A stretch of DNA of 64,000 nucleotides. Origin: Methanobrevibacter thaueri (GTDB lineage: Archaea > Methanobacteriota > Methanobacteria > Methanobacteriales > Methanobacteriaceae). How positions within the stretch are numbered: position 1 is the stretch's first letter; each line of letters starts with the position of its first letter. This document shows, in pieces, positions 19,264 through 28,023 of this stretch. The position numbers and the translations under genes were made by a program. The stretch lies in assembly GCF_015062915.1 (NCBI RefSeq), contig NZ_SUTJ01000001.1, forward strand, positions 6,045 to 70,044, given 5' to 3'. The notes beneath the pieces are model-generated. The model was not told where the DNA came from and ran no database searches. It was given only the letters and a program-made list of their open reading frames with translations.

Positions 19264-19701
19264 ATGGTTGTACGTGTTATCGAAGCAAAAGAAGATAAAG
19301 TTACAACAGCTGACTTGATAGCTGAACTAAAGAAAAGCACAAAAATAGATTACTCAGGTGCAATATTCACTTTTGAAGGAATTGTACGTGGAAAAGAAGA
19401 AAACATGAACCTTGAAAAGCTGATATTGACCACCCCCGACAAGGAAAAGACAAAACAGGAAATCGAAAAGATCGTTGAAAACGCAAAGATAAAATACAAC
19501 GTCCATGAGATTTCAGTTGTCCACTACATCGGAGAGTTCTACACAGGAGACATGCTGTTCCTTGTTGCAGTTCTTGGAGCACACAGGAGAGAAACCCTTG
19601 ATGCACTAAAAGAAGTTATCGAAACAGTCAAATATGATGTTGAATTCCAAAAAGAAGAAATTTCAAAAGAAGGAACTAAAATCATTCTTGCAGGGGGCTA
19701 A
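19264..19701 (+). CDS. moaE: Molybdopterin synthase catalytic subunit MoaE-like
   Basis: 145 residues after GGAGATG. The MoaE signature is present: GAIFTFEGIVRG, VVHYIGEFYTGD, AVLGAHRRETLDAL and VKYDVEFQKEE with the two lysines used for dithiolene formation. MoaE transfers sulfur from MoaD to precursor Z in molybdopterin synthesis. No moaD is adjacent. A small membrane peptide gene begins 3 nt after its stop, and a molbindin is encoded convergently at 19881, so this corner looks molybdenum-related. Confidence 0.85.
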   Translation: MVVRVIEAKEDKVTTADLIAELKKSTKIDYSGAIFTFEGIVRGKEENMNLEKLILTTPDKEKTKQEIEKIVENAKIKYNVHEISVVHYIGEFYTGDMLFLVAVLGAHRRETLDALKEVIETVKYDVEFQKEEISKEGTKIILAGG

Positions 19702-19704
19702 TTA

Positions 19705-19845
19705 ATGAGCACCCTTCTTTTTATTATTAGATTAATATTATTATTCCTTATAATATATGCCATTATAAAGAACTTGAAAACTTTATTAAAAGCAGCAGTA
19801 GTTATTTTTGTTATTTTGATATTATTAGGATTTTTAGGAATCTAA
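19705..19845 (+). CDS. Small hydrophobic membrane peptide, 46 residues
   Basis: An ORF of 46 codons beginning MSTLLFIIRL, with two hydrophobic stretches (about residues 3-20 and 29-46) around a short basic loop IKNLKTLLKA. A strong ribosome binding site, AGGGGG, overlaps the end of moaE 8-13 nt before the ATG, which argues for real translation. It would be co-transcribed with moaE. Function unknown; a molybdenum connection is only by position. Confidence 0.6.
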   Translation: MSTLLFIIRLILLFLIIYAIIKNLKTLLKAAVVIFVILILLGFLGI

Positions 19846-19880
19846 TTCCCAAAAATCCAACCCCAGATTTTTAAAGATAC

Positions 19881-20087
19881 TTATTTTCCAATGATTACTT
19901 CAGTAGATTTGATGATAGCGGTTACGTCATCGCCTTCGGTTAAACCTAATTTTTCAGCGGATTCTTTGGTGATTACTGCTGTTACAGTGTTAGGTTCTGA
20001 AATTTCGATTTTAATATTAGCCATTACAGCTCCTTTTTCTACAGAAGTAATTTTACCTTTTAATTGATTTCTTGCACTAAGTTCCAT
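19881..20087 (-). CDS. mop: Molbindin (single Mop/TOBE domain)
   Basis: 68 residues matching one Mop domain: LSARNQLKGKITSVEKGAVMANIKIE followed by VTAVITKESAEKLGL and GDDVTAIIKSTEVIIG. Such molbindins oligomerise and bind molybdate or tungstate, acting as storage or buffering proteins in the cytoplasm. Methanogens need these metals for formylmethanofuran dehydrogenase. It has an ideal ribosome binding site (AAGGAGATG). It is convergent with the moaE operon. Confidence 0.92.
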   Translation of the reverse strand: MELSARNQLKGKITSVEKGAVMANIKIEISEPNTVTAVITKESAEKLGLTEGDDVTAIIKSTEVIIGK

Positions 20088-20431
20088 TTTTTCATCTCCT
20101 TAATTTTTACAATAATAAATTGTATCGAATTGTATATAAATATTTCGTTTTTTTAGAAAATAACAATTTTAAAATCGATTACCTGAAACATTACATATCG
20201 TTAGAAATATAAAAAATAATTTTAAAAAAAACAATGCAAATTAATTTATTTAAGATATAATAGTCTTAAATTACTATAATAAAAATATTAATAAAATTAC
20301 CATTGATTAAATTTTAAATATCAACAATAATCTAAAATATTATTATATTAACGAAATCCAAAGAACTTATCAAAGTGTCATTTAATTCACATCAGTAAAT
20401 TATATAAAAAAAATTAACCAAACATATAACT
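20088..20431. other. AT-rich divergent promoter region (mop / trmO)
   Basis: 344 bp without a credible gene. On minus, ATTTATATAC near 20130 is a TATA box for mop. On plus, TTATATAAA (20399-20407) sits about 29 nt before the trmO ATG, and the bases before that ATG (AACCAAACATATAACT) hold no ribosome binding site, so trmO is probably translated from a leaderless or nearly leaderless mRNA. A dyad TTTAAGA-N8-TCTTAAA (20249-20270) lies mid-region. Nothing else stands out. Confidence 0.5.
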
Positions 20432-20917
20432 ATGAAAGTAGAACTAGAATCAATCGGAACAATCCACACTGAGTTTAAAGAAATCGAGGGAATGCCGATT
20501 CAACCAACAGGGGCAAAAGGGATTGAAGGAACAATTGAAATCAAGGACAAATATGCTGACGGATTAAAGGACCTTGACGGATTTTCACACATCCACCTGA
20601 TATACCTGCTCCATAAAGTTGATGGATACATGCTTGAAGTAAAACCATTCATGGACAATAACACTCACGGAGTATTTGCCACAAGATCACCTAAAAGACC
20701 AAACCGCATAGGAATGAGTGTCGTTAAAGTCAACAAAGTGGAAGGAAACACAGTTTATGTGGAAAACGTGGATATTCTAGACGGAACACCATTACTTGAC
20801 ATAAAACCATACGTGCCGCAATTATACGAGGACACAATCGATGAGCTTAAAATCGGTTGGTTTGAAACAAAACACCAAAAGGCAAAATCACAAAAATCAG
20901 ACGACAGATTTAAATAA
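20432..20917 (+). CDS. trmO: tRNA (N6-threonylcarbamoyladenosine37-N6)-methyltransferase TrmO-like
   Basis: 161 residues of the YaeB/TsaA beta-barrel family: ESIGTIHTEF at the start, LKDLDGFSHIHLIYLLH, GVFATRSPKRPNRIGMSVV and LDGTPLLDIKPYVP. In bacteria TrmO methylates t6A37 of threonine tRNA using SAM; the archaeal member is assumed to do the same. A Lys/Ser-rich tail of about 15 residues follows the domain. The upstream TATA spacing suggests leaderless expression. Confidence 0.88.
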   Translation: MKVELESIGTIHTEFKEIEGMPIQPTGAKGIEGTIEIKDKYADGLKDLDGFSHIHLIYLLHKVDGYMLEVKPFMDNNTHGVFATRSPKRPNRIGMSVVKVNKVEGNTVYVENVDILDGTPLLDIKPYVPQLYEDTIDELKIGWFETKHQKAKSQKSDDRFK

Positions 20918-20933
20918 GGGATAAATCAATCCC

Positions 20934-21467
20934 TTACATCAACAACATTCTTGAAACACCATAAATAACCACAGCCAAAAGAATTATTCCAATACCATAT
21001 GTCTTTGCTTTTTCACTGTCTTTTCTAGTCATGAGATATACTCCGAAAATGATTCCGATTATAGGAATTAAAAAAGCAAAAACTGCACCTAAAACAATAG
21101 CCAATGTGTGGCTTTTCTCTTCAGCGGTTACCTGAACATCTGTGCTTGAAACAGAAGCGTTTATATTATTTTGAATGTCATCCAAGGTTTTCCTACATGA
21201 TCTTTTAGGAACTCCCGCCATGAATCCCTTAAGTTCGGATTCACCGCCGAATGCAAATGCACGAACCCAACCTTCCAATGTCAGCTGGTTGCCGTTGAAT
21301 GTGTACTTAATGAACTTCGGAGCTGTGAGAGCACCAACACCACATTGATAGAATTCCTCACCGTCTTTCTCCTTGAGTTCATAATTATATTGTCTTAAGA
21401 TATTCTTAATTACGGTTTCACTGTCTTTGGGATTGTCACATGTTAACTGAATTACTGTTCTTGACAT
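20934..21467 (-). CDS. Membrane protein with soluble N-terminal domain, unknown
   Basis: 177 residues. About 120 N-terminal residues form a soluble domain (DNPKDSETVIKNILRQY..., GWVRAFAFGGESELKGFMAGVPKRSCRKTL). Two C-terminal membrane segments follow (IVLGAVFAFLIPIIGIIFGVYLM and YGIGIILLAVVIYGVSRMLL), separated by a charged DSEKAK loop. The soluble part may face the cytoplasm. Excellent ribosome binding site (AGGTGAT). I do not recognise the family. It is convergent with trmO. Confidence 0.6.
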   Translation of the reverse strand: MSRTVIQLTCDNPKDSETVIKNILRQYNYELKEKDGEEFYQCGVGALTAPKFIKYTFNGNQLTLEGWVRAFAFGGESELKGFMAGVPKRSCRKTLDDIQNNINASVSSTDVQVTAEEKSHTLAIVLGAVFAFLIPIIGIIFGVYLMTRKDSEKAKTYGIGIILLAVVIYGVSRMLLM

Positions 21468-21567
21468 TTAATCACCTAATTGTATTTTAGTCAATTAAGC
21501 AATTAAGTCAGATAAAGTGAAACATTTATAAATGAATTTGTTTAATCAAAAAAAGAAAATGGTAAAG

Positions 21568-22596
21568 CTATAAATCGTTTATAGCTTCAGTAATTAATTG
21601 AATAGTATATTCAATATCGTCCATACTGCATACGCTTACAGGAGTGTGTATGTAACGAGTAGGAACGGATAATACACCGGTTGGAATTCCTTCACGGGTC
21701 AAGTGAATTGCAGTTCCGTCAGTGGTTCCGCCGTCACTCACTTCTAATTGGTATGGAATGTCGTTTTCATCACCGGCCTTGATGAGCATGTCCTTAACGG
21801 ATTGTTGGGTTAAGATACCTCTTCCGCTTGCATCTGCCAAGATGATAGCTGGACCTTTGCCCATTACCACAGGTGCCTCATCAGGCTTGATTCCTGGGTG
21901 GTCACCGGATAATGTAACGTCAAGTGCAATTGCCAAGTCAGGGTTTAACTTGAATGAAGCGGTTTTTGCTCCTTTAAGACCAACTTCTTCCTGTACGGTA
22001 CCTACACCGTAGACGGTGGCTCTTGTTTCAACTCTTTTTAAGACTTCCATCATAACATAGCAGCCTACACGGTTGTCTAAAGCCTTACCCATGATTCTGT
22101 TGTTTGGGTATTCTTCGAATAATGCGTTGAAGGTCATTTTGTCTCCGATTCTGACCATCTTTTCTGCTTCTTCCTTGTCCTTTGCACCGATGTCAATGAA
22201 CATGTCTTTTGCTTTAACAACTTTGTTTCTTTCTTCAGGAGTTGTTACATGAGGTGGTTTTGAACCTATTACACCAACAACATCTTCACCGACGGAAGAG
22301 TGGATTGTTACGGTTTGGTTCATTAGCATTTGATCGTTAATACCGCCTATTGTTGAAAAATTAATAAAACCGTTATCGTCAATGTATCTTACCATTAAAC
22401 CAATTTCATCCATGTGAGCAGCTAACATTACAGTAGGAGCCTTTTTTTGACCTTTTTTAGTAGCAATAAGGTTTCCCATACTGTCAGTTTCTATTTTATC
22501 AGCTACATCTTTTAATTCACGTGTAATAATTTTAGAAATTTCCTCTTCAGACCCGGATACACCCGGTGCTAAAGATAGTTCTCTCATTAATTCCAT
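21568..22596 (-). CDS. M42 family metallo-aminopeptidase
   Basis: 342 residues with the M42 metal motifs: [12 protein letters not shown] (first His/Asp), [16 protein letters not shown] (bridging Asp), [10 protein letters not shown] (catalytic and metal Glu), ALDVTLSGD and RYIHTPVSV (last His). These enzymes form tetrahedral TET complexes that trim peptides in the cytoplasm, or cleave glutamyl/lysyl peptides. Start supported by GGTGATAC. Often labelled endoglucanase in older annotation, which is misleading. Confidence 0.92.
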   Translation of the reverse strand: MELMRELSLAPGVSGSEEEISKIITRELKDVADKIETDSMGNLIATKKGQKKAPTVMLAAHMDEIGLMVRYIDDNGFINFSTIGGINDQMLMNQTVTIHSSVGEDVVGVIGSKPPHVTTPEERNKVVKAKDMFIDIGAKDKEEAEKMVRIGDKMTFNALFEEYPNNRIMGKALDNRVGCYVMMEVLKRVETRATVYGVGTVQEEVGLKGAKTASFKLNPDLAIALDVTLSGDHPGIKPDEAPVVMGKGPAIILADASGRGILTQQSVKDMLIKAGDENDIPYQLEVSDGGTTDGTAIHLTREGIPTGVLSVPTRYIHTPVSVCSMDDIEYTIQLITEAINDL

Positions 22597-22764
22597 CGTA
22601 TCACCACATAATTTTTATTATTTTAATAATATTAAATTGTTTCTATTGTTAAAAATAAATTTAAGTAAACTGTTATGAAAATATTTTTTTAGTCCAACAG
22701 GACCCATCAAAAAGTTTCCAAACAATATAAGAGAAGTTTGAAGCTGAAAGTTGATTTTGAAAAC

Positions 22765-24282
22765 CTACAGATTCTTTCTCTTTTTGGCGACATTTCTAAC
22801 GTACTCGTTTTCATCGTTTATGGAAATGTCTCTTAAAACCTTTTTACTAACTATTTTTTTAACCGCCGCCTCACGGACTCTCCATGATTCTGCGTTATGA
22901 GCAATGTCAGTCAATAGCTTTTGGTCCTTGATTAGTGAAACCGCCCTTACAGATATGTTTTCAGATATTCCCTGTTCATATATCTTGAAAAGGCATTTTT
23001 CAACCTTGATCTTGTTGAGTGCCTTGAGTGAGAATTCCTCATCCTCATTGGCCAGGACTATCCTTATCAATGTCTCCAAATCAGTGATGTTGTCAAGTGT
23101 TGCCTTTCTGACTGAGTCTATTTTTGCTGTTTTCAGAATTTCTATGAAGTTTTTCTCATCTGTTATATGGGTTAACGCCTCTGAGGCTATTTCCTCATGG
23201 GTTGAGTTTATCGCAATGTAGGTGAAATCGCTTTCATCTGTTAGTGAAGGGTTTTTGATTGCATGATTTCTCACGAACTGATCCTCATCTTCAATTGCAA
23301 TCTTTATCAGTTCCTTAGGGTTTTGAAGATTGTTCACTGCAATCTGGCGTACAAATCGGTCATTATCATTGGAGATTACATCAAGAAGAACATTCTCATC
23401 AGTAATTTTCTTAACGGCTTCACTTCTAACAATTTTATCCCCATCATTCAAAGCTATTTGAGACAATAATTTATCATCATCCAATTTTTTCACAATGTCC
23501 AGTCTGACATCCGCCTTGGTTGAATTGAGTGCAATGTCCTCAAGTATCTTAGGGTCCTGGATTTTATCAAAGATTATTGACCTTATCTTTGCATTGTCCT
23601 CGTTAAGGGCGATTTTTTCAAGATTGTCCTCATTTCGGATTTTGCCGACAGCAGCTTTCTTGACTGATTCGTCCTTGTCCTCAATGACAACCTTTTGGAG
23701 AATGTCCTCACTGACAAATGAGTCCTTCAGCACTGCAGCCCTTCTGATTGAACTGTCCTTTGCCTTGAAAACCAAATCGTACAATATGTCAGCGTCATTG
23801 ATTTTTTCAATCGCATTGTTTCTGTATTTCTTGTCCTGTGCATCTATTGCAATCCATGCAAGGGTCTTCTCATCAGTGACCTTATCAAATATTTCATCTA
23901 CACGGGGATTTTTCTTGGTGTTTATAACCACTTCGGCTATGGACTTGTTGTTTTCACCTAATCTTTCCCATGCAAAACTCCTCACATCAAAGAACGGTGA
24001 ATTTTCAGCCGCATCGCGCAATAATTTTTCATCCTTGACCTTGTTGATTGCTATAAGTCTTATTGCACGGTCCTTGATTGTCTTTGACATGTCAAGGGCA
24101 ACGTACTGGTCGGTGATTTGGTCTGCTGCGGCCGCCCTTTCATAGCGGTCCTTGCTATTAGTTGCTATTTCTTTAAGTATCAGTTGATCCTCATCAATTT
24201 CCAAATTATCCGGGATGACCTTCTCCTCTTTAGGCTCTTCCTTTTTGCTGTTGTCTTTCTTGAATCTGTCAAATAATCCCAT
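22765..24282 (-). CDS. HEAT-like repeat protein
   Basis: 505 residues. After a charged N-terminus (MGLFDRFKKDNSKKEE) the protein is made almost entirely of about 20 repeats of 20-25 residues, of the form [D/N]xxLLxxIAxNxxDxxVRxxAVxKIxDExx, characteristic of HEAT/variant leucine-rich alpha-solenoids. It probably serves as a protein-interaction scaffold. The start lies one base after the stop of the MrfB-like exonuclease (TAA-A-ATG), so the two are translationally coupled; the exonuclease may be the partner. No catalytic residues seen. Confidence 0.85.
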   Translation of the reverse strand: MGLFDRFKKDNSKKEEPKEEKVIPDNLEIDEDQLILKEIATNSKDRYERAAAADQITDQYVALDMSKTIKDRAIRLIAINKVKDEKLLRDAAENSPFFDVRSFAWERLGENNKSIAEVVINTKKNPRVDEIFDKVTDEKTLAWIAIDAQDKKYRNNAIEKINDADILYDLVFKAKDSSIRRAAVLKDSFVSEDILQKVVIEDKDESVKKAAVGKIRNEDNLEKIALNEDNAKIRSIIFDKIQDPKILEDIALNSTKADVRLDIVKKLDDDKLLSQIALNDGDKIVRSEAVKKITDENVLLDVISNDNDRFVRQIAVNNLQNPKELIKIAIEDEDQFVRNHAIKNPSLTDESDFTYIAINSTHEEIASEALTHITDEKNFIEILKTAKIDSVRKATLDNITDLETLIRIVLANEDEEFSLKALNKIKVEKCLFKIYEQGISENISVRAVSLIKDQKLLTDIAHNAESWRVREAAVKKIVSKKVLRDISINDENEYVRNVAKKRKNL

Positions 24283-24283
24283 T

Positions 24284-25330
24284 TTAATTTACATCCCTAT
24301 ACATTTTATCTAAAAAGCTTGCAAGTGAAATGATATCCTGGCAGTTGTGCTCTATAATAGGCACAACAGGTCCAATGTTATTCCTCTCCAGGTAAGTGTC
24401 ATAATATCCTGGAATATACTGTCCAGGAACATCTCCCTCACGCTCGATTCCGAACATTTCCCTTTCAATTGTTTGCAATTGGCAATTCGGCAGCTCATCG
24501 CCCCATAGGCTTTTTGCAAAGTACATCAAATCAAGGTGCGGAAGGTCAAGATTTCCTTCAATCCTGTTGTATCTGCACCTATTCTTTATGAACGGCACAT
24601 CAAAAGTCTTTCCATTGAATGTGACATGAACGGAGTCCTCATCAAGATGTGTCAGATAGGCTTCAATTATGCTTGACTCTTCTGTGTAGTCTCTCAGGAA
24701 GTATTGTGATGATATGATTTTGCTTCCCTTGATCTCAGCAACCCCAATCAGTATTATTGGAACATTGGATAATCCTTTGGTTTCAATATCCATGAACTTG
24801 AAGTCTTCAGGGTCTTTCAGGCTTATGCTTTTAAGTATATTGTTCCTGCATTTCTTTGTGTACTTGTTCTGGTCAAGAACTGTCATTATGTCAAGGTAGT
24901 CCATATCCTCGATTCTTGAGAGGAATTTTGATGCCACATCACAGTACTTGTCGTGACCTGTCAATGACTCGATTGTGTCATAACCCTTGTTTTTAAGGTT
25001 TTCCTCGGTTTTCACGCCGATTTTTGGAAGCAACTTGAGATTGTGGTTCATCTGGTTTTTGAAATTGTTGTCCTCAATGCTGAAATCGATTTTCTGGGAG
25101 GTCTTGATTTTAAGGACTTCCCCGAATGAGCCTTCACATTTCCTGCAGTCCATTACATCCTCCAGATTCTTTCCCTCATATTCCATGAGCAGCTTTTCCT
25201 TAAGGTCACTGTAATATGATGGAGATAGCTTTCTTGCCTTGCTTTTTGCTTCACTTGAAGGGTTTGCTGAGCTAATGGAGTTGCTTAGCATCTTTCTTAA
25301 ATACTCTTCAAAATTATCATCTTGAGTCAT
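24284..25330 (-). CDS. RNase H-like 3'-5' exonuclease, YprB/MrfB-like
   Basis: 348 residues. The N-terminal ~115 residues include a two-Cys element (DCRKCEG) and a helix-hairpin-helix-like LLPKIGVKTEENLKNKGY. The DEDD exonuclease core follows: FKFMDIETKGL (Asp, Glu), VTFNGKTFDVPFIKNRC (Asp), and HNCQDIISLASFL (His/Asp). This is the YprB (RNase_H_2) family; Bacillus MrfB works with helicase MrfA. A MrfA-like helicase begins at 289 in this window, 24 kb away. No ribosome binding site; a TATA box (CTTTATATTG) about 32 nt upstream implies a very short leader. Confidence 0.85.
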   Translation of the reverse strand: MTQDDNFEEYLRKMLSNSISSANPSSEAKSKARKLSPSYYSDLKEKLLMEYEGKNLEDVMDCRKCEGSFGEVLKIKTSQKIDFSIEDNNFKNQMNHNLKLLPKIGVKTEENLKNKGYDTIESLTGHDKYCDVASKFLSRIEDMDYLDIMTVLDQNKYTKKCRNNILKSISLKDPEDFKFMDIETKGLSNVPIILIGVAEIKGSKIISSQYFLRDYTEESSIIEAYLTHLDEDSVHVTFNGKTFDVPFIKNRCRYNRIEGNLDLPHLDLMYFAKSLWGDELPNCQLQTIEREMFGIEREGDVPGQYIPGYYDTYLERNNIGPVVPIIEHNCQDIISLASFLDKMYRDVN

Positions 25331-25440
25331 TCAATTTAACTTTATTAATCTGACAATATAAAGTTTTTTAATAAAGTACAATTGAATTTTTATAAAATAA
25401 CAATAAGATTTATATATTGTGAATTTCATATAATACATTA

Positions 25441-25575
25441 GGCTACAATGTAGCCTTGAGAGATAGATTAAACAGCCAAATTTAAAATTCATTTCTCTAA
25501 AGCTTGTAAAACAAGTTGTTAGGTAGTTAATTTATTATATTTTCTACCTAACCATCCCAAAAACTATTTTTAATT
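25441..25575 (+). ncRNA. Candidate structured non-coding RNA
   Basis: A TATA box TTATATATT (25410-25418) lies about 27 nt before a run that starts with the hairpin GGCTAC-AAT-GTAGCC (25441-25455). Then come AGAGA/TCTCT pairing (25459-25463 with 25494-25498), CTTGT-AAA-ACAAG (25503-25515) and a perfect 9-bp stem GTTAGGTAG / CTACCTAAC (25518-25526 with 25544-25552, 17-nt loop). T-rich TATTTTTAATTTTT follows at 25564-25577. No open frame or tRNA signature is present. The next gene (25660) has its own TATA region, so this is probably a separate RNA gene of about 130 nt. Confidence 0.5.
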
Positions 25576-25659
25576 TTTACCAAACATTTGCAAGTTAGAA
25601 AAGTATTTAATGTTTTTAAACTATAAATATAATTGATTATTAATTATAAGGTTTAAAAA

Positions 25660-26043
25660 ATGAAACTAAAATTAGCAATAATATTCGGAATTGTGATATG
25701 GGTCTTATCCTATATACTCTCATCAATACTCGGTCCAATATTCACCGACAACCTTCCATACATTGACCTTATTATACCCCTAATTACCATAGTCGTCACA
25801 GGATTTTTTGGAATACTGTACATCCGAAATATTGAGACAAATGAAGTTGTTGAAGGCCTACTGGCCGGGATGATTTTCATTATAGTGGACATCATTCTAG
25901 ACATGATATTTTTCGTTGTGCCAAACACACAAAACATTATGTTTGATAATTTCCCAATGCATGTACTTTCTGTGGCAATACTGACATTACTGATTACTAC
26001 ATTTTTAGGATATTTAGCGCAAATGAAAATCGATTTAAAATAA
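25660..26043 (+). CDS. Small integral membrane protein, four helices
   Basis: 127 residues with four hydrophobic segments (about 4-24, 35-57, 68-92 and 103-122) and a lysine tail. AAGGTT precedes the ATG. I recognise no family. It lies 14 nt upstream of the phosphopantothenate synthetase gene and may be co-transcribed with it, but a role in CoA metabolism is not evident. Confidence 0.6.
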   Translation: MKLKLAIIFGIVIWVLSYILSSILGPIFTDNLPYIDLIIPLITIVVTGFFGILYIRNIETNEVVEGLLAGMIFIIVDIILDMIFFVVPNTQNIMFDNFPMHVLSVAILTLLITTFLGYLAQMKIDLK

Positions 26044-26057
26044 GGAGACAATAATAA

Positions 26058-26795
26058 ATGATACCAAAATCACATCCACGTTATGAATCTTTACTTTTAA
26101 GAGACAAGATGGTGAAAGCTTCTAAACTAGGTTACTTAGCGGACTCTGCAATGATAGCACACGGCAGAGGAGAGGCTTTTGACTATCTGATTGGTGAAAA
26201 AACAACCTATCCTGCAAAAAGGGCAATGTATGTTGCCGTTGCAGCATTACTTTTATCAAATAATCCAGTCATTTCAGTTAATGGAAACGCAACCGCACTG
26301 GCCTGTGAGGAAATTATCGAGCTGGCAAACAGTGTGGATGCAAAAATCGAAATCAACCTATTCTACAGGACAGACGAGAGAGTTAAAATTATCACACAGA
26401 TTTACAAGGATCTCGGCTATGATAAGATATTGGGCACATTGGATGACGATATCGAATACATTGACGATATTAAAAATAATCGTGCAAGTGCAAGTAAAAC
26501 TGGAATCTACAGTGCCGATACCGTACTGGTGCCATTGGAAGATGGTGACAGGGCTGAAATATTGAAAAAAGGTGGCAAGAACATATTGACAATAGACTTG
26601 AACCCCCTTTCAAGAACATCAAAGATGTCTGACGTTTCAATCATGGACAATATCGTTCGAGCAATTCCATTCATGACAAAAATAGCTGAAGACTTGAAAA
26701 CTCAAGATAAAAAAGTATTGATGGAAATAGTAAACGAATTTGATAATGAAGAAAACCTTAAAGAATCATTGGAACAAATTAAATTAAAAGAGTGA
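26058..26795 (+). CDS. 4-phosphopantoate--beta-alanine ligase (archaeal phosphopantothenate synthetase)
   Basis: 245 residues of the archaeal family once called DUF137: HPRYESLLLRDKMVKA, MIAHGRGEAFDYLIGE, ISVNGNATALACEEI and a C-terminal LTIDLNPLSRTSKMSDVSI. The enzyme joins 4-phosphopantoate to beta-alanine with ATP, the archaeal route to 4'-phosphopantothenate and coenzyme A. Strong ribosome binding site (AAGGAGACAA). The stop codon is 5 nt from the downstream kinase start, indicating an operon. Confidence 0.93.
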   Translation: MIPKSHPRYESLLLRDKMVKASKLGYLADSAMIAHGRGEAFDYLIGEKTTYPAKRAMYVAVAALLLSNNPVISVNGNATALACEEIIELANSVDAKIEINLFYRTDERVKIITQIYKDLGYDKILGTLDDDIEYIDDIKNNRASASKTGIYSADTVLVPLEDGDRAEILKKGGKNILTIDLNPLSRTSKMSDVSIMDNIVRAIPFMTKIAEDLKTQDKKVLMEIVNEFDNEENLKESLEQIKLKE

Positions 26796-26800
26796 ATATA

Positions 26801-27340
26801 ATGAAAGTAATGGGAATATCAGGTATGCCGGGTTCCGGAAAAAGCATTATTTCAGACATTGCAACTGAAAGAGGTGCAATCATCGTTAGCATGGGCGACA
26901 TCATCCGTGAGGAAGCTAAAAAAAGAGGCGAAAGCTCAAAGGAAACTGCAAAAAACCTAAGAAAAGAACATGGAGAGTATATCGTTTCTGAATTGACCAT
27001 AGAAAAAATTAAAAAAATACAGGAAGAGGGCGTTGAAAAAACAATTGTCGTTGAAGGCATAAGAAGCCTTCCTGAAGTTGAAATGTTCAGGGAAAACTTT
27101 GATAACTTCATTATTCTTTCAATATTTGCAAATCCTGCCTTAAGATTTGAAAGATTGAAACTAAGACAAAGGGAAGACGATTCCGACGACTACAATGTAT
27201 TTAAAGAAAGAGATTACACCGAATTAAAATTCGGTATCGGATCAGTTATTTCACTTTCAGATAAGCTCATCATTAACGAAAGTGACATGGAAAGCTGTAT
27301 TGAAGAGATAAATAAGTATTTTGATGAAATCAACTTATAA
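26801..27340 (+). CDS. P-loop nucleotide/cofactor kinase, UPF0200 type
   Basis: 179 residues from the ATG at 26801; a GTG at 26792 overlaps the previous stop. Walker A GMPGSGKSIISDIA, then GDIIREEAKKRG, VVEGIRSLPEVEMF and RQREDDSDD. This matches the archaeal UPF0200 group, related to dephospho-CoA and nucleoside monophosphate kinases. Because it follows the phosphopantothenate synthetase gene directly, a role in CoA synthesis is an attractive guess. Known archaeal dephospho-CoA kinase belongs to another family, so this remains open. Confidence 0.8.
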   Translation: MKVMGISGMPGSGKSIISDIATERGAIIVSMGDIIREEAKKRGESSKETAKNLRKEHGEYIVSELTIEKIKKIQEEGVEKTIVVEGIRSLPEVEMFRENFDNFIILSIFANPALRFERLKLRQREDDSDDYNVFKERDYTELKFGIGSVISLSDKLIINESDMESCIEEINKYFDEINL

Positions 27341-28021
27341 TCATTTATCCTCTAAAATTGCATCTTCGATAATGTAAACACCACTGTCAAGATGCCATTC
27401 TTTTTTATATTTAATTATTTTAAGTCTTTTTTTAAAAATAGGCCCATCAATGGCCAATGTTTCGGCTTCACCGCCTTCAAAGGCAATGTCAAGGCGATAC
27501 TTCCCGTTGAGCTTGACAAGTTCATCAATTGTTTCATCATCAATGACTCTTCCAAGCCATGACTCGTCAAGTCCCCATGCTGCCACACCGCAAATCATTA
27601 TCTTAAATCCCAGTGAAACTATTTTTCGCATGTATTCCAACTCATCGACATGCCAATATGGTGAGATAATCTCCAATCCCACCTCATCACCAAGTTTCTC
27701 TATCCTTGACTTTTGATAAACTGAGTAAAGGGCACCTGTGTATATGGCTTGAACACCTGATTTTTTAAGAGTTTCAAAAGCAGCCCTCAAATCCTCAAGT
27801 TCCTCTTCCTTAATCCCATCTGTTTCGACTGACATTATCGGAATGTCAAGTGCTTCTGCAAGCAAATCGGTGACATGAATGTTTGGAACATGGAACATGT
27901 ATGACTCGTCATTTTTGGATTTCATCGAAAGAAGATATTTAACATCTTCCTTCGCTTCCAATGCGGCATAAACCGCCATGGTACTGTCCTTTCCTCCTGA
28001 AAATAGTACTGCAACATCCAT
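27341..28021 (-). CDS. dph6: Diphthine--ammonia ligase Dph6-like
   Basis: 226 residues with the PP-loop VLFSGGKDSTMAVY, central MSVETDGIKEEELEDL, YTGALYSVYQKSRIE and the conserved FEGGEAETLAIDGP near the C-terminus. Dph6 amidates diphthine on elongation factor 2 using ATP and ammonia, the last step in diphthamide formation. It lies 2 nt after the membrane protein gene at 28024-28827, and its stop abuts the convergent kinase gene. Confidence 0.88.
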   Translation of the reverse strand: MDVAVLFSGGKDSTMAVYAALEAKEDVKYLLSMKSKNDESYMFHVPNIHVTDLLAEALDIPIMSVETDGIKEEELEDLRAAFETLKKSGVQAIYTGALYSVYQKSRIEKLGDEVGLEIISPYWHVDELEYMRKIVSLGFKIMICGVAAWGLDESWLGRVIDDETIDELVKLNGKYRLDIAFEGGEAETLAIDGPIFKKRLKIIKYKKEWHLDSGVYIIEDAILEDK

Positions 28022-28023
28022 AA

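Noticed and set aside
23495-24145. 216-codon open frame on plus, antisense to the HEAT-like gene
   Set aside because: A shadow of the repetitive coding strand: its residue pattern mirrors the repeats, and no ribosome binding site fits.
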